The notes below the pieces were generated by a model that was given only the letters and a program-made list of their open reading frames with translations, made no database searches and was not told the DNA's origin. Of a stretch of 64,000 nt of DNA, positions 12,201-25,000 are shown piece by piece (position 1 is the stretch's first letter; each line of letters starts with the position of its first letter). A program made the translations under genes and the position numbers. This DNA comes from Galaxea fascicularis (Eukaryota > Cnidaria > Anthozoa > Scleractinia > Euphylliidae), in assembly GCA_948470475.1 (NCBI GenBank), contig OX419343.1, positions 17,120,147-17,184,146 of the forward strand, given 5' to 3'.

Positions 12201-15200
12201 TGTTTTCTGTCTCTTTTTTAGCATTACATGACCATGTTTGGTGCAACACTGGTGATTCCTCTTGTACTAGCCAAACCCATGTGTTACGATGACGATCCCC
12301 TAGCCAAGAGTGAGATCATCGGCACAATATTTTTTATATCTGGTCTTTGCACATTACTTCAAACCACCTTTGGAAACAGGTAATACAGATACCTTACCGT
12401 TTAGAAATTACATCTGGTCAACTCATTATACCTGTTTTGTTTTCTTAGGCTTCCTATTGTGCAAGGCGGTACCTTTTCGTTCCTTACTCCGACTATCGCG
12501 ATCCTTAGTCTCCCTCAGTGGAAATGCCCTTCTTCCTCGCCCACCCCAACACCTACAGGTACGTAATGATGATTTGGACTGAAATAAGGACGATGGGAGC
12601 TGTTACTACTGGGGTTGATGCAGCCAAGCTGGGTTCCCTGTGAAGTCATTTTTAGTTTCGCGCATGCGTAAGATTAATTTCTTTCTAGTTTTTCTGAAAC
12701 CTCTGCCTTTGTTATGTCCTGCCAGTTCTGTGTTTTTTGTAACGGCACCTCCGAAAAGGATTTGTGATCAAACGTTCAAGTTCAGACGGATTTGTGTAAG
12801 CAGGGGGCGGGGGGGCATTTTTGTCTGCGCATATGTTTCGACGTGTTATTTGTGTATGGTTTGTCGCCGTTAACAGCAACAGGTGCAGCGACCAGGACGC
12901 CACAAAACAGTCGATTTGATGAGCAAAAATAACTGCTCTGTAGACCGGTGCTTTATGCGTAACAAAAAAGAGACATAAAATGACCAAATTTAGAGATTTG
13001 TTCAGAACACGAATACGTGGCAGTGTTAAATTTATTGCCGTTGAACAGTACAATTTGTTTCCTAACGCACGATTCTCCTAGTCCAGAAAACATTTGGATA
13101 AATGTCCGTATCTGGGCAACTGTGCACCTACCCCTCCCCTAACCTAGCATTCACACCAACGTATCAACTTCTTATAACTTATTGGGTTAGGGGAGGGGTA
13201 GGTGAGAAGTTCCCCAGATACTGTTAACATTTGAACTATTTTACCGGCTCAATGTTCAACACATGAAAATTGGTTTAAAATAGTTTTAAAGGAGAAAACG
13301 AGTCGAGAACGTTACAACAGTGATAAGACATTGCGTCACTTTTTTTCTAAACAAACTTAAATATACTCCCCGGGACCGAAAACGTAACTCTTGATTTTGT
13401 TTGTTTTTTTTTTTTTTTTGAGAAACAAACCTCCGCATAGTTCAGCCACAGTTACCAGGTTGAACAATTAAGATTTATCATGAGGTAATTACGATAACGT
13501 GAATATATATTTTAAATGACGTTCCTACCTTGCCAGTTTTTAGCCTTACCACGATGAATAAAAAAAAATTCATACGACGACAATGGTTTCCACAGTAACC
13601 ACGACGGCGATGATGACAATGGAGTCCCAGCTCTATATCAGGAAGTTAATGTTTTTGTTATTAGCTTTCCTCCACGTTTTTTTTTTAAATTTATTTTCTA
13701 ATTTTAAGGAGCAAACTTTTCTTCGAGCACGACCGCAATCCCATTCGAATCGGCTGCAGGTGAAGTGTGGAGAATACGAATGAGAGAGGTAAGTACTCTG
13801 GATAAATCCTGGTTGCCATAGTATCACAGATGATCTCACACGGCGTGGGCTATGAAATTAGATGTCAAAATGTTCTAGCAACTTTTATGGAAGGCAGCAT
13901 TTACAAATGCAACCAAACGTCTGTAGCAATAGGCAAGACATAATCAAGACATAATAATAAAGACTGTTGTTGTTGACAGAGCCACGTTCTTCTTCCGCCA
14001 ATCATTGACGATCTGGTCTCGAGTAAACCAATCAGTTCACGCCACTACGGGATCAAAATTTATACCGTGATAGCTAATATTCGGACAATTTGCTGATGGA
14101 ATATGCAGGGGAACAAATAATTTTCTTTTGTGATGGTTCAGACAATTGCTTTGCATCACGTGGATACACAGCTTGCTGCGATCACTGTAATTCCGACTCA
14201 AGGAGTCACTGGGCGGCCTATACGATTGTTACCCAGGCTTGAAATTAAAGATTGGTCTGAAACCTGTTTCCTATGCATACTATTGTGAACAAAAATTATC
14301 TGGAGGCGGCTGTGGGGTTGGGAGGCCAAGAGGAAATATAAACTGTTGTTCAAGGTTTTTTCTTTTGAAAGCCAATGAACTCTTAGATATGCACGTTCAA
14401 CAGCTTACTCCTCCCTTGCTTGATTTAGACGAAAGATTCACCTCCCAGTTCTTTTTTTTTATATTGCTTTCTTTCTCTTTTTAGATTCAGGGTGCCATCA
14501 TGGTAGCGGCCTTGTTTCAAATCTTAATCGGCTTCACTGGTTTAATCGGCTTTTTGCTTCGTTTCGTTGGACCGCTGACCATTGCACCCACTATCACGCT
14601 TGTCGGGCTTTCGCTATTCGAAGCCTCCGCTGATTTCTCAGGTAACTCTAATTTAGGGATTGGCCATTAGAAAAGTACGGGGGGTTACAACTCCAACAAG
14701 TGCTGTTTGTGCAACATCATATGTAACTTGAAGTCCTCCCGTAAATTTGGAAGATCCTTCCGATTTTTTAACCGATCGAAAGACTAATTTCGTTCAATGT
14801 TTCACTTTTATTCTGCAATGTCCTAGAACTATGTCATATTTCCCAGAAAAACTCCCAAGTCTCCTGATTCCCTTCAAAACATATCTCTAGATTCCAGGAA
14901 GAATTTTGTTTTCTCCCGAAGCAGACCTTGTTAGAGTTGTCAGCCCCCGTGAAAAGTGACAAGGGTTGGGGTAAAGCCAAAACAAAACTAGCAAGGAAAA
15001 AAGAAAAGAAAGAAAATTCGTGCAGCGAAGAAGGAAGAGAAATGCAGAGGGTGTCCACTGCCAAGAAAACCACTGCATAATCAAATGGCACAAATTATCG
15101 CCTTAAGACGCGTGTGTGTACGAAGAAATTACAAGTGACTTGTGGGATGTTCCATAGTATAACAATATATGTATAACCAACTAACTGGTGAGAAGACTTA

Positions 15201-18200
15201 CTAAAATAGCTAAAAAAATAAGTGAGTGCTGTAGTTACGTTTTCCGTTTTGAGTACCTTTGTTTCAATAGGACTAATACTCTAGGTCAAAGATTTGAGGC
15301 TTAACAGTCACTGTTTTATGATTGCTTTGCAGGGATCCACTGGGGAATTTCGACAATGTAAGTAATGACTATCACGGCGGCCATGTTGGTTGGTAAGAAC
15401 AATAACCTGTCTCTCCACTTGGAACTAAACTTTATTTTTATGCAAATGTTGCGGAAAAAAAAAATCTATTGTATTGACCGCCAACATGGCCGCGTTGTCA
15501 CGTGGGTGAAAAGCAAGAATAAAATCAGAATAAAATCACACTTTTCATTCACTTCACATCACAAAAATTTCAATTGGCACAAAACCGTAACGGATAAACC
15601 ATGAAACTCTGGTTAGGAAAAATCATATTGCGGAGAATCGCTGTGCTGCTTCGCCTTTGGCAACGATCATATATTATCCATGCTCCAAGAAAATTGGAAC
15701 AGATTACGGACCACTACGCCGGCCAGACATATTTTTACGCAATGGTGCCGTCGCTTTTTGTGTGGGCTACTAGAAGTAGCTCACACTAAAGGCATCGAGT
15801 CGGTTATGTCCGTCCGTAATTCATACTCCAATGCACTTTACTGAACACCAGCTGGTTCGCTATTTTCGCTTCTTGCTTTTATTCACTTCGCACGAAACGA
15901 CTTAAACTTAAAACTTTCTGCAAAATAAAGACAGCCGTCTGCTTTACCCCCGACCTACATCCTCGAAATCCACAACGCAATTCTGCCCGAAATCAAGGCG
16001 AAACAGATAAATTTTACTTACTTAATACAAATGAAACAGACGGCGCCACCAGTAAATAACATGTAAACGACGGTAAAGCATCTTCACTGCATCACATAAT
16101 GTAACAAGAGCCTCAATTAAACGAAAAGGATGATGCAGTCCTTTTATCTGATTGGTTTCCTTGCTAATGGCTGTCCTCGGAACGACGAATGGATACCTTA
16201 AAATGGAGGATTGTGTACATCAAGGAGGTCACAAATCAAATTTCTTGATTCGGCTGAGCCGTATTTAGGTTTTCAGTTGTCTACCAATGCACTTAACAAA
16301 GCTCCTTAGATTTTTTTATAAAAGCAGAAAGTTTTTAATGTTAATTTTCAGACTCAGTTGCTGCAAAAATGAACGTAGTTCCATCCCAGGGGGAGGGGTA
16401 GGGAGTACTCCGGATTTAAAGTAACTAGAAAGGATTAAATGAAAGATAAAAAATAAATTTTGTTCTTTGTAACGTAACACCAGATATCAGTGACCAGTTT
16501 GAAACAGATCATTTTAAGGAACCACCACTAATATAAGAAAGGACGTTCCTTAAAAGATGTACAGGTGAGCACAAAGTTTTGCGGAGAACGGCTAGAACAC
16601 AAGCGTGGGAGTAATGCGTGTCTGCAAGCCCCATTTTACACAAAAAACCTACTTGCCAAATTGTTATAAATTTATTCAAAGGTGATAGACCGCAAATAAA
16701 TGTTGCTTCTAAAAATATCTGAATGTAATAACTGGTCATCAGTAGGATACCTAAACTGTGTGCAATTCCACAATCGGTTCCGGCTCCATCAAACGCTATA
16801 CCAATTGCAGAACATTTTATCAGTTTAACATGTATAGTCCCCAGCGCCTGTAGTCTGACTTTGTTTAAAGTATGGGGGTACAAGTGTTATTATTCCATAA
16901 ACTGTATAATCAAGGAGTCTGGCAAAGCCCCCCAGAGAGTGGTGTCATTGTAGTCATCATACAAAGTGTGTGACGTTAATGTTGAACATAATTATTCACT
17001 TTATGTGTACTGCCGCATAACTTCTCTGGGATCTTTTCTCCCATGAAGTAGCTTTATCGTTTAGGATAATGCAAATATTGTAGTTTTATTGTTTTCGTCA
17101 AATGAAACTGTACCGATTCACCATGCATTGTGAAGTATGGAGTTACACGGAAATTAAACCCTTTGTCTCAACACGACACGTTTTTTTGTTTGTTTGTTTT
17201 TTTCGTTCTGCTGCTGGTTTCCTTGCTGAAGCAAAAATTGATCTGACGTACCGTGCTACGATGATCACTTTGGCTTCTACTTTATTTTGTTAGTGTTAGT
17301 GAAGAGTGTCCAATTGTCAACTTACAATGAAATATTTATCCTTCCATTTAGGACCATCGTACTTATCGCTATCTTCTCCCAATACATGAAAAACATCGAG
17401 GTGCCTTGTCCCGCTTACTCAAAGGATAAAGGAATGCACCTGATAAAATTTTCTTTGTTCAGGATGTTCCCGGTATGTTAATTATGATTATCAAACACTC
17501 ACTCATGGGTAGAAATGGGCCACTGGAGTTCAGTGTCCCCTCCGGTCGTAATATTAGTTTATTAGCGTTTAGAATTAGAAGGGAGAGGTAACTGAACACA
17601 AAAATTGTAATACAGCGTAGCTCTTTCGGCTGAGCTGAGTTCTGATCTTGCCCTTGGTGGGCCCCGGCGAACGTCAACAAGTTTACACCAAAACCAGGGA
17701 TACAGAAGGCAAATCTTGCCTACTGGCACTAAAGCGATCCATTTTATACAAGAGTTATACGAAGCGACTGGTCCTTTTAATTAACAAGTGTACCAATGGT
17801 ATCAATTGACACTTTGATTTAAGGCTCCCTCAATGCCTCACTGAAGCAACAAAATATTCGGGCAAATGAAACACAGTTAAACAATGATACTTAGATGGAA
17901 TGGGTACATAACCTTCGTGCCAACAGTTTTGGTTCAAGACGTCAACTTATTTGGCTAACTTGCAGTTTCCATTAACATGCTCTTTTCTTCCGGCAGATCC
18001 TTCTTGGCATCTTATTCTCGTGGATCATTTGCGCCATTGTGACTGCAGCTGGTGGATTTACCAGTGACGCAACCAATCCACAATATTTCGCGAGAACAGA
18101 TGCCAGAACATTTGTGTTGAACGATGCGAAATGGTTCAGATTTCCTTACCCAGGTAAAGCGCAGTCTAAATGAAAGAATGTGTGAATCAGTTTCAGCAGT

Positions 18201-20344
18201 GCGCAACACCGTTACAAGTCTTTGAGTCGTCACATGCAACTAAGCTAATATTAAATGAAGAATGATCCTCGCAGTTGGTAATGCAATTTATGCAATTGCG
18301 TAAAGAAGCCCGTTGACCGTTGAAGTCCTGATTTTTTTTTCAGGCTTCTTTACGCAATTTCATAAATTGCGTTCACAACTGGGAGGATCATTCTTCATTT
18401 GATTTCATTTCCGCAGATCGTATATGATTTCTTTTTCATGTACATCATTTACATTAATCTAATACTAGTGAGGTTTTTCGGATGTAAAGTTTCTTTTCCA
18501 ATTTGGATCTCAAACGCATGAAGCTGTTTTCCCCACAAAACGTAAAAACATTCTAATTTCAGCTTTTGACAAGTCAGCTGATGTGTTAATAAATTAAGCT
18601 TCTGGTTCATTGCTCTTTTTGAAATAATAAATAAACAATAAATAAGTAAATGATAATAATCTTGTGTTTGTCACGTGCCTAAAGGTCAGTGGGGCACACC
18701 TACGGTGAGTGCTGCTGGTGTGTTTGGGATGCTGGCGGGTGTACTGGCCTCTATGACAGAGTCAGTCGGTGATTACTACGCATGCGCGCGACTCTCAGGA
18801 GCTCCACCTCCCCCAATGCATGCAATAAACAGAGGGATTGGTATTGAAGGGATTGGGTGCCTGTTAGCGGGGGCCTGGGGCAGCGGAAATGGAACCACGT
18901 CTTACAGTGAGAACGTCGGAGCGATTGGAATCACCAAGGTACGGACAAGAAGTGAAGTCATAATACATATGTCTACTTAAATCTTTGATGGCAGACATGC
19001 TTCTTCTGCAGTTTGGCCACCTCAAACGTTGAATCCAATTGCAATACTGATTACAAGTAGTGCGTTTTTTAGTTTCAGAGCTTAGGTGGAAAACTCCTAT
19101 TCAGTTCTGTGTTGATGCCTCCCTCTATGACCCCTTTTATTGTCACTTAGCCTAATTCAGTATCAAGGAATGAAATTATGATTAGCATCATTGGAAATCT
19201 CGAAGACTTTAACAGGATTTAAATATGCGCCTTCTCGATGAAAGACGAGAAACACCCATCAAAACATATAACTGTACATATCCATATAATTTTTCGGATA
19301 TCTGTACATATCCGAACTGACAATCCTCGTAGTTTCTAATTGTATCCAAACTATATTCCCACAGGTCGGCAGCCGTCGTGTGGTGCAGTATGGCGCCGTC
19401 ATAATGATCCTTCTTGCCATTCTGGGAAAGTTTGGTGCTCTGTTCGCTACAATCCCAGATCCCATAGTGGGTGGTGTATTCATGGTGATGTTCGGTATGA
19501 TCACTGCAGTCGGAATATCAAATTTGCAGTTTGTGGACTTGAACTCGTCAAGGAATCTATTCATCCTTGGTTTCTCAGTTGTGTTTGGAATGGGGTTACC
19601 ATATTGGCTGGGTAAAAAGGAAAATATCGGTGTTATCCAAACAGGTAACGTTATAGAGATACACAGCCATGTCGATATTTTACAATTAAACAAGAAAACT
19701 GAGGAAAAGGAAGAGAAAAAATGTGCTACTTCCTCCTCTTCCGCCTCCTTTTTCTTCGTAGTCGTAGTCGTCGTCTTCAGTTTCTTAATCAGGGACTTGA
19801 GATTTGAGCGCGACATTCAAATCGTGTTCGCGTGCTTTAAATGATCACAAGGGACATCAGTCTTGTTTCTACGATCTTCTGATCTGCTGGAAAGCAACAA
19901 GGAAGGATGTAGGTTAAGGCGAGGTGACTGGTTTATAATAACAAATTCGTAGTCAGTCCAAGTTAGACTTATAAACAGTTCGTAGAAAAAGTAGAAATGC
20001 GGATACTTTTTCAATCCACAGGTGAAGCCGAGGTTGACCAAATCATCACTGTGTTGCTTCGAACCAACATGCTGATTGGTGGGATGATCGCCTTTATTCT
20101 GGACAATACAATCCCTGGGACACCTGAGGAGCGTGGCATCACGGTATGGCGCCAGAACACTGAACATGGCGGGAAGCGCATCCACGTGTATGACCTGCCG
20201 TTTGGTTTGAGAAAGTTGAGTACTTACAGGTTCGCCAAGTATCTTCCGTTTTTGCCATATTACCCTGATGGGAATGTCTACAGCGCTGAAGTAGAATTGA
20301 AACAAGTGTCAACAACAGCACCGGCCTATGATGTTGAGGAATAA
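3281..20344 (+). CDS. SLC23: SLC23-family nucleobase/ascorbate transporter, 12 exons, 601 aa
   Basis: This is a plasma-membrane, probably sodium-coupled carrier of the nucleobase-ascorbate transporter family; animal members move vitamin C or nucleobases and the substrate cannot be chosen here. Exons: 3281-3325, 11180-11275, 12222-12379, 12449-12558, 13709-13788, 14485-14641, 15333-15357, 17352-17472, 17997-18153, 18685-18938, 19365-19644, 20022-20344. All junctions are GT-AG, the phases agree, and the sum is 1806 nt. PPWYLG leads into the QH motif of helix 1 (residues 47-48). The family signature [10 protein letters not shown] lies at 392-401, followed by VGSRR and [12 protein letters not shown]. 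Many hydrophobic segments follow, and the C-terminus is hydrophilic. Length matches the family (about 600 aa). The 45-nt first exon is my inference: ATG in good context, phase 0 and a GTAAGA donor, but it sits 7.8 kb upstream. A fallback start is ATG 11216. An AATAAA lies at 20521. Confidence 0.92.
3871..4611. mobile_element. Inverted-repeat element with G/C-run ends (GGTACTCC family), copy 2
   Basis: A G run followed by GTACTCC marks the left end and GGAAGTACT followed by a C run marks the right. The interior carries at least four copies of GGTCTGAAATAGGGTA, as in the element at 2261-2711. It is longer than copy 1, perhaps through an insertion around 4030-4450. It lies in intron 1 of the SLC23 gene. 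Confidence 0.6.
4986..5839. mobile_element. Tigger/pogo-like non-autonomous element
   Basis: The left end is TA|CAGTAGAAGCCCGATAA and the right end GAGGTTCTACTG|TA, an inverted pair flanked by a TA duplication (4984-4985 and 5840-5841). Just inside the ends are runs of ACTCGA-type motifs, as in pogo/Tigger elements of marine animals. No transposase frame is left. A second element (5041-5505) has inserted near its left end. It lies in SLC23 intron 1. Confidence 0.7.
5041..5505. mobile_element. Inverted-repeat element nested in the Tigger-like element
   Basis: The left arm TGTTCGTTTTATGGCTAG matches the reverse complement of the right arm CTAGCCATAAATAACGAACA, with G-rich and C-rich tracts just inside. 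It interrupts the Tigger-like copy and is therefore younger. No coding content is recognised and no clear target duplication was found. Confidence 0.6.
7003..7297 (+). mobile_element. hAT-derived element nested in the LINE, 5-bp target duplication
   Basis: The ends are CAGGCCCG and CGGGCCTG, inverted repeats, flanked by ATACT on both sides (6998-7002 and 7298-7302). Inside, the plus strand reads [20 protein letters not shown] and then [14 protein letters not shown] (about 7100-7212), which looks like the C-terminal dimerisation segment of a hAT-type transposase. It is an internally deleted, non-autonomous copy. LINE sequence continues on both sides, so it inserted after the LINE. Confidence 0.7.
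7619..8092. mobile_element. hAT-like MITE nested in the LINE
   Basis: The ends CAGGGGCACAAAACGA and TCGTCTTGTGCCCCTG are near-perfect inverted repeats and resemble those of the family at 271-733 and 59822-60218. Flanking 8-mers do not match convincingly. LINE-like sequence lies on both sides. No coding frame is recognised. Confidence 0.6.
9148..9181. repeat. Short perfect hairpin inside the LINE
   Basis: AATTGGAGAAAAGTC is followed by its inverted copy GACTTTTCTCCAATT with a 4-base centre. It interrupts the LINE reading frame between FDSVWHDGL and the KGVKQG motif and probably arose by local inverted duplication. Confidence 0.5.
10410..10540 (+). repeat. Possible tRNA-derived SINE fragment
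   Basis: A tRNA B-box-like string (GGTTCAAATCC, about 10453) follows a weak A-box-like segment, and the flanking bases ACCGG and CCGGACC could pair. The cloverleaf is not complete. It may be a SINE head or chance. Confidence 0.3.
10540..10773. repeat. MITE copy 1 (TTTCTCGAAA-type ends)
   Basis: The left part GCGCGCGTTTCTCGAAA and the right part TTTTCGAGAAACGGGCCCC form an inverted pair. The interior, including TATCTTAAAAACGGAG and ATGAAATTTTGCAACGAA, recurs at 10899-11107 in the same orientation. It lies near the 3' end of SLC23 intron 1. Confidence 0.6.
10899..11107. repeat. MITE copy 2 (TTTCTCGAAA-type ends)
   Basis: This is a second, diverged copy of the element at 10540-10773, in the same orientation, with ends GGCGCGCGTTTCTCG and CAAGAAACGGGCCCC. 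It ends about 70 bp before the acceptor of SLC23 exon 2. Confidence 0.6.
13106..13218. repeat. Short foldback element
   Basis: The left arm has CACCTACCCCTCCCCTAACC and the right arm its inverse GGTTAGGGGAGGGGTAGGTG; outside these, GTATCTGGGCAACT pairs with AGTTCCCCAGATAC. The spacer is about 35 bp. It is a MITE in SLC23 intron 4. Confidence 0.65.
18254..18404. repeat. Foldback relic of the tRNA-bearing repeat family
   Basis: Arms ATGAAGAATGATCCTCGCAG and its inverse near 18388-18402 enclose a second pair built on TTTATGCAATTGCGTAAAGA and TCTTTACGCAATTTCATAAA. Between them remains only a scrap (GTTGAAGTCCTGATTTTT) matching the 3' edge of the tRNA unit seen at 36184-37150. So this looks like the same family after loss of its tRNA. 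It lies in SLC23 intron 9. Confidence 0.6.
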
Positions 20345-22011
20345 CTAACAACACCACGTTAAAATATGTAATGTAGCAAATTTGAGCCTTGTATTTTTCA
20401 TAGAGGTGATAACAAACTGAAGGAAAGAACGTTAAGAGAGAATCTGGACATGTTTCGATCTGATTTGAATAGCCTTACTGAGTAGCACTTTCCTCGCATT
20501 GACGCACAAGAATCTTGAACAATAAACAAAAATAATACATAACCAAATTTACACGTTTTCTTCTCTTGAGCTGAGGTCCTCAGTTAAATCGAAAACTTTT
20601 TATGTAATCAATACGGTTAACAAAATTACACAGAAAAACGTTTTGATTAGGGGTTCCTGCAATAAGTAATGTTTAAAAAACGAGCAGCAGTGAGTGTTTT
20701 ATAAACACGTCTACGAGTTTTTTTAAACAGCTTCAAAAACGTTTGTGGTAGATCTATTCATTTGAAAAATAATCGTTGGTTTTATTATTATTTTTCCAGA
20801 TAGTATCGGCTCTAAAATTTAGCTTCTTTAACTTCTTTTGTATTTTCTCTATGAATTATAGAAGGCATCAATGCACCATTGCGCTGTTGCTATTCCAATA
20901 CAAATTCAAAACAAAAATAATCGATAAGTAAAGCCCATAAGCGGAAGACGTTAGCAACTGCTTCAACTGATTTTCACGGATTTAAAAAAGCTTTGAGCAT
21001 ATGCAGTGATACGCCATTTCATTAGTCGCAGGTTTTAGCTATGAATCTTGGTAAAATCGTCAACTGCAGCTACGAAGAGAATTTCTGCGTTGTTGCTCGT
21101 AGTGTTCCTAAGTGTGAACAAACAACTCAACTATCATGTGAAGAGACTTTCTCAAAGTGCGTTTTTGTTTTTATCTTCGTCGCTCATTTAAGTCGACGTG
21201 GCAGCTACTCCAACATGTGAAGTGAACAGCACTTCAGTGTTGTCAGCTGGAAAGCAGTTAGTTTTGCCCGTAGAAATCAATGTCATTATATAATTAAAGA
21301 AAAAAGGCCTAACTAGGGTTTCTTTATTTGTATTGGCTTGTACTGTATTTCACATCTTTTTTATAATTGCTTTCTTTGCTAAATTAATATTTAAGCTTAA
21401 TTAAAAACAACGAACATTTTGAACACAGTGCTGCGTACACGAACGTAATTCGTCTTATAAGAACGATAGGGGAAATAACAATTTTCGTAGTATTCAGGGG
21501 TGAATTTGATAATCCTTGTCCAACGTTCGAGGCCAGGTTTTGCAACAAATTCTCATTTTGTTGCAAACAACGTTGGAAATGTTCACAAACAGGGTCACAT
21601 TATGACAGTTGTGAACTTAACAATGACACTGCACTATCTACACATTTAGATCCCTCAAGTCCACATACATTATATCTTGCATCCCTTCCAATTCAGACGA
21701 GCTACATAGCTCCCATGAGTTATAACAGATCCGACTTTGGCACAACACAGTAGCGCCTTTTAACACACACGCTGTGATATGACAAAAAGGCTCAATCAGG
21801 GCATGAATCGCCGCCATATATTACAACTTTTTCCCTATCGAAACAAATCACTCCTCTGCCGAATCCCTGAAGACACGACTAAAGTTAAGTCCTGACATCA
21901 GTCCGACAATCCTGCAATATTTTCGTCCTCTTAAAGAATCCATGGAAATAAACTTCAGTCTTGAGGGTTCTCAGACATTATTCTACTTTGAAAGCGTTGG
22001 CTAAGTTATCA
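20345..22011. other. Convergent intergenic stretch
   Basis: This lies between the stop codons of the SLC23 gene (plus) and GALNT A (minus). An AATAAA for the plus strand is at 20521, and a minus-strand AATAAA (plus TTTATT, 21323-21328) could serve GALNT A. I see no gene or recognisable repeat in the rest. Confidence 0.5.
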
Positions 22012-25000
22012 TCAGCTCTCTGTAAATATCCATTCTTGGTCAGCCGAGTAATTACATTTCTTCATGGCCACTTCATTTCTGCCAGTTTGAAGTTCGATAC
22101 ATTTCCCTTCCCTGTTTTGAAGTTTTCCCTAAAAAACAAAAAGAATCAAGTAAACCAAACAGGGTCAGTCAAACTAGTGAATCGTTTTGGGGACTCGGTT
22201 TTAAAATACTGGGCACCATTGAAGTAGAGTGATAGTACGAACAGACTTTGAGGTAACAAAACGTACGTGAGGTGGTGGCATATACAAAAAACAGGTCACT
22301 GGTAACAAGTAGGGTTAGGTTAAGTGTTACGTCTGGGTTAGATTACGGTTTTCTACCCTGTGACCTGTGTTTTGTACCTGCCGCTGGAGACGTGCTCTTT
22401 AGTTAGAGCCACCAGCCATTCCAATACACGTAACATCCCAGTGGCTCTTAATTCTTTTAACACTCCTTACTCTCTGATGTAAAACTCTCCAGGGAATAAT
22501 GAAATCAATGTCTGCTAAAACTGATGCGCTGGAAGAGATACCTTGATTTCCCCCTGACCCTAGGAAATCGTTGAGTGTCATCATAAACTTACCTTGGATA
22601 CCGTCCATTGATCTGCAGCCTCATCACACATCACAATTAACAAACTGCTACCCGATGCCTCGATACAGAACAAACTACCTTGTTCGATACTCAGCCGATG
22701 ATCCTTCGTTACGAAAAATTGCTGCAAAACAAAAATGAAAGAGCACACGATATCGCACACAAAAAGGTTTTGTTAATTGTTTAGTCTCGTTCCTCTCCTT
22801 GTCCAACAATGACAGCGATACGGATGGTGACGATACCAACCGAGATTTACTCTCGCACCAAATTTTTAATACTGAGACTCAGAAGAAGCAAGGTACCGTC
22901 TGGAGCCATGAAAGACATTATGCCATTTATGTCATTAAAAAGTAAATACAATACTCGACTCCAGAATACCAAGAATTACGCAAAAAAGGGACTTTATAGC
23001 CACAGCAACTACAAATTGAACGTGGAAAATGGGATTATAAGATTTTGTCATTTAAATGTATTAAGTGATTTCTCAAGGCTGTTACATTCATTCTTGTACA
23101 AAAGACACCAGTAACTGAACTAGAAAACTAACGCCACACGCTTTATTTGTACAATACCTGATTTCCTCCCATACCATGACAAGGTGATACACCTAGTTCT
23201 TCACGAAATGACCGCGCCATGGTGTCCAAACAGTACCCAGATTTGGGATTACGGACCTAAACAGAACATATAACATGCCAGACACCGGCGGTCAACAAGC
23301 AAAAGGTGACGTAATCGTCTCTTCACTCTTCTATTTCAGTTTTCTTTTTGGGTCAGCCATTACAAACCCAGAAAAACGCATAATGAAGAACTTCACTGAT
23401 TTAATTCCATATATAATCAAAGAAATCAATGAACAATGGTCAGAGATTTTGATTAAAGACAATCTATGACAGGCTGTTCAAGAAGTGTATAAAAGGGGAC
23501 AGAAAAGGAGTATAATATAAAGCCTAAAAAAAAAACAAGCTTACGGAGGTATGACTGCCGAACACGTGTGTATGTATGTGCTTGTCTCCATATGATGGGG
23601 ACATTCGTATCAAGAATCTCAGGTATATTTCATTAACTTATACGAGGGATATCATGTAAAACATTAATTGAGTAGTCAATCGGACATGGCCATTACATAG
23701 CTAGAGATGGACAATGAACCTTTCAAAATACATCAGTATCAACTCAAATTTATTTAACGCACTGCCCATGTTCGCAATTTATCAAAAGGAAAAGAACTGT
23801 TCTCTTACTTCGCCATGTGCCAGGTAGTCAGTGCCTGGAATCTGTTGGTCGGGATAGATGTTTTCTAAGTACCATTTGAAACTTTTACACTTCAACCTCT
23901 TTCGAAGCTCTAATCTTGATGATAAATCTCCATGGTTTACCGTCTTCAAGTCTACTCTCTTCGTAAACACGAACCTTTTGTAGTCATCCATCCACACGTG
24001 CACAACACGTGCAAGGTTTACAGTCACCTCTTGATAGCCACCAGGAAACTTGTATGGGAAACGTGAGCGAAACACATGACCAACACGTGAGCAAGGCACG
24101 ATTTCTAGTTTTCCACCGCACTGCCATATCTGGGTGCGATACGGAAAAAGAATGCGTTAACCCAAGAATTATTTAAATCAATGGGTCTTAAGGCACACAG
24201 ATTTCCCCTTACGATTCACACATCGTGTCATCGTTTTGTCGATAAAGATGTGGATATTAAATGGCTATTCGCTTTGACTTTCTATAATTTTTTAAGCTTT
24301 TAGTTTCTAAGAGAAATGTTACTCGGTCCGCTTCTTCTCTATTACATCAGAAGAAAAAGGAAGCGGCTTGGAGTAACTAGTAACTATCCTCACGTATTTT
24401 CTTACCCGAAAAGACATCTCTAGGTTTTCTCCTCCCCAAACGTCCATCCCTGGGTCATATGATCCAGAATCGTAGAAGTACTTGCGGTCAATAGCAAAAA
24501 GACCTCCTGCCATTGTGGGAGTCCTACAGTCAAAAGTAACAGACATACCTTATTAATTCTTGTAATTATACTACAATCAATAACTAAATGGCCTTTTTTC
24601 AACAAATGTTCACCTTCGGAAAGGAAGATATTCAGTAGCCTTACTTGTTCGGAAAATTAATATTTGTCTGTAGTATGTGCCTGCCGTTTTTATTTGTTAT
24701 TAGGCAAGTAGAAATTGCACTGCTGGTTGTCAAGACGACGTCCACTTTGGCCCATTCAGCTGCTGTTGTTTTCGACTCAATTTATACTATAGTTGAGAAG
24801 TTGATTCCCTGAGAATTCAAGGAAAGAAAAGCTGACCCTCGAGAACACGAACCGGATCGCGGGTAAATGTTTCAATGTTGTCTCTCTTCCTTTTCATTTC
24901 CTCGTTCACTCCAGACCAAGTTTCACAAAAATTATGACTGTTTAGCGGTCTGAGTGATCACTGCTAAACACAAGCATTCCCTGCAGACGAACATGATCCT

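Noticed and set aside
19259..20357. Minus-strand open frames of 185, 162 and 72 codons
   Set aside because: They are antisense to SLC23 exons 11 and 12, whose plus-strand frames are clearly conserved.
22399..22608. 69-codon frame beginning MDGIQGKF
   Set aside because: It reads through the GALNT A exon 7 donor into intron; the true last exon is 22128-22012.
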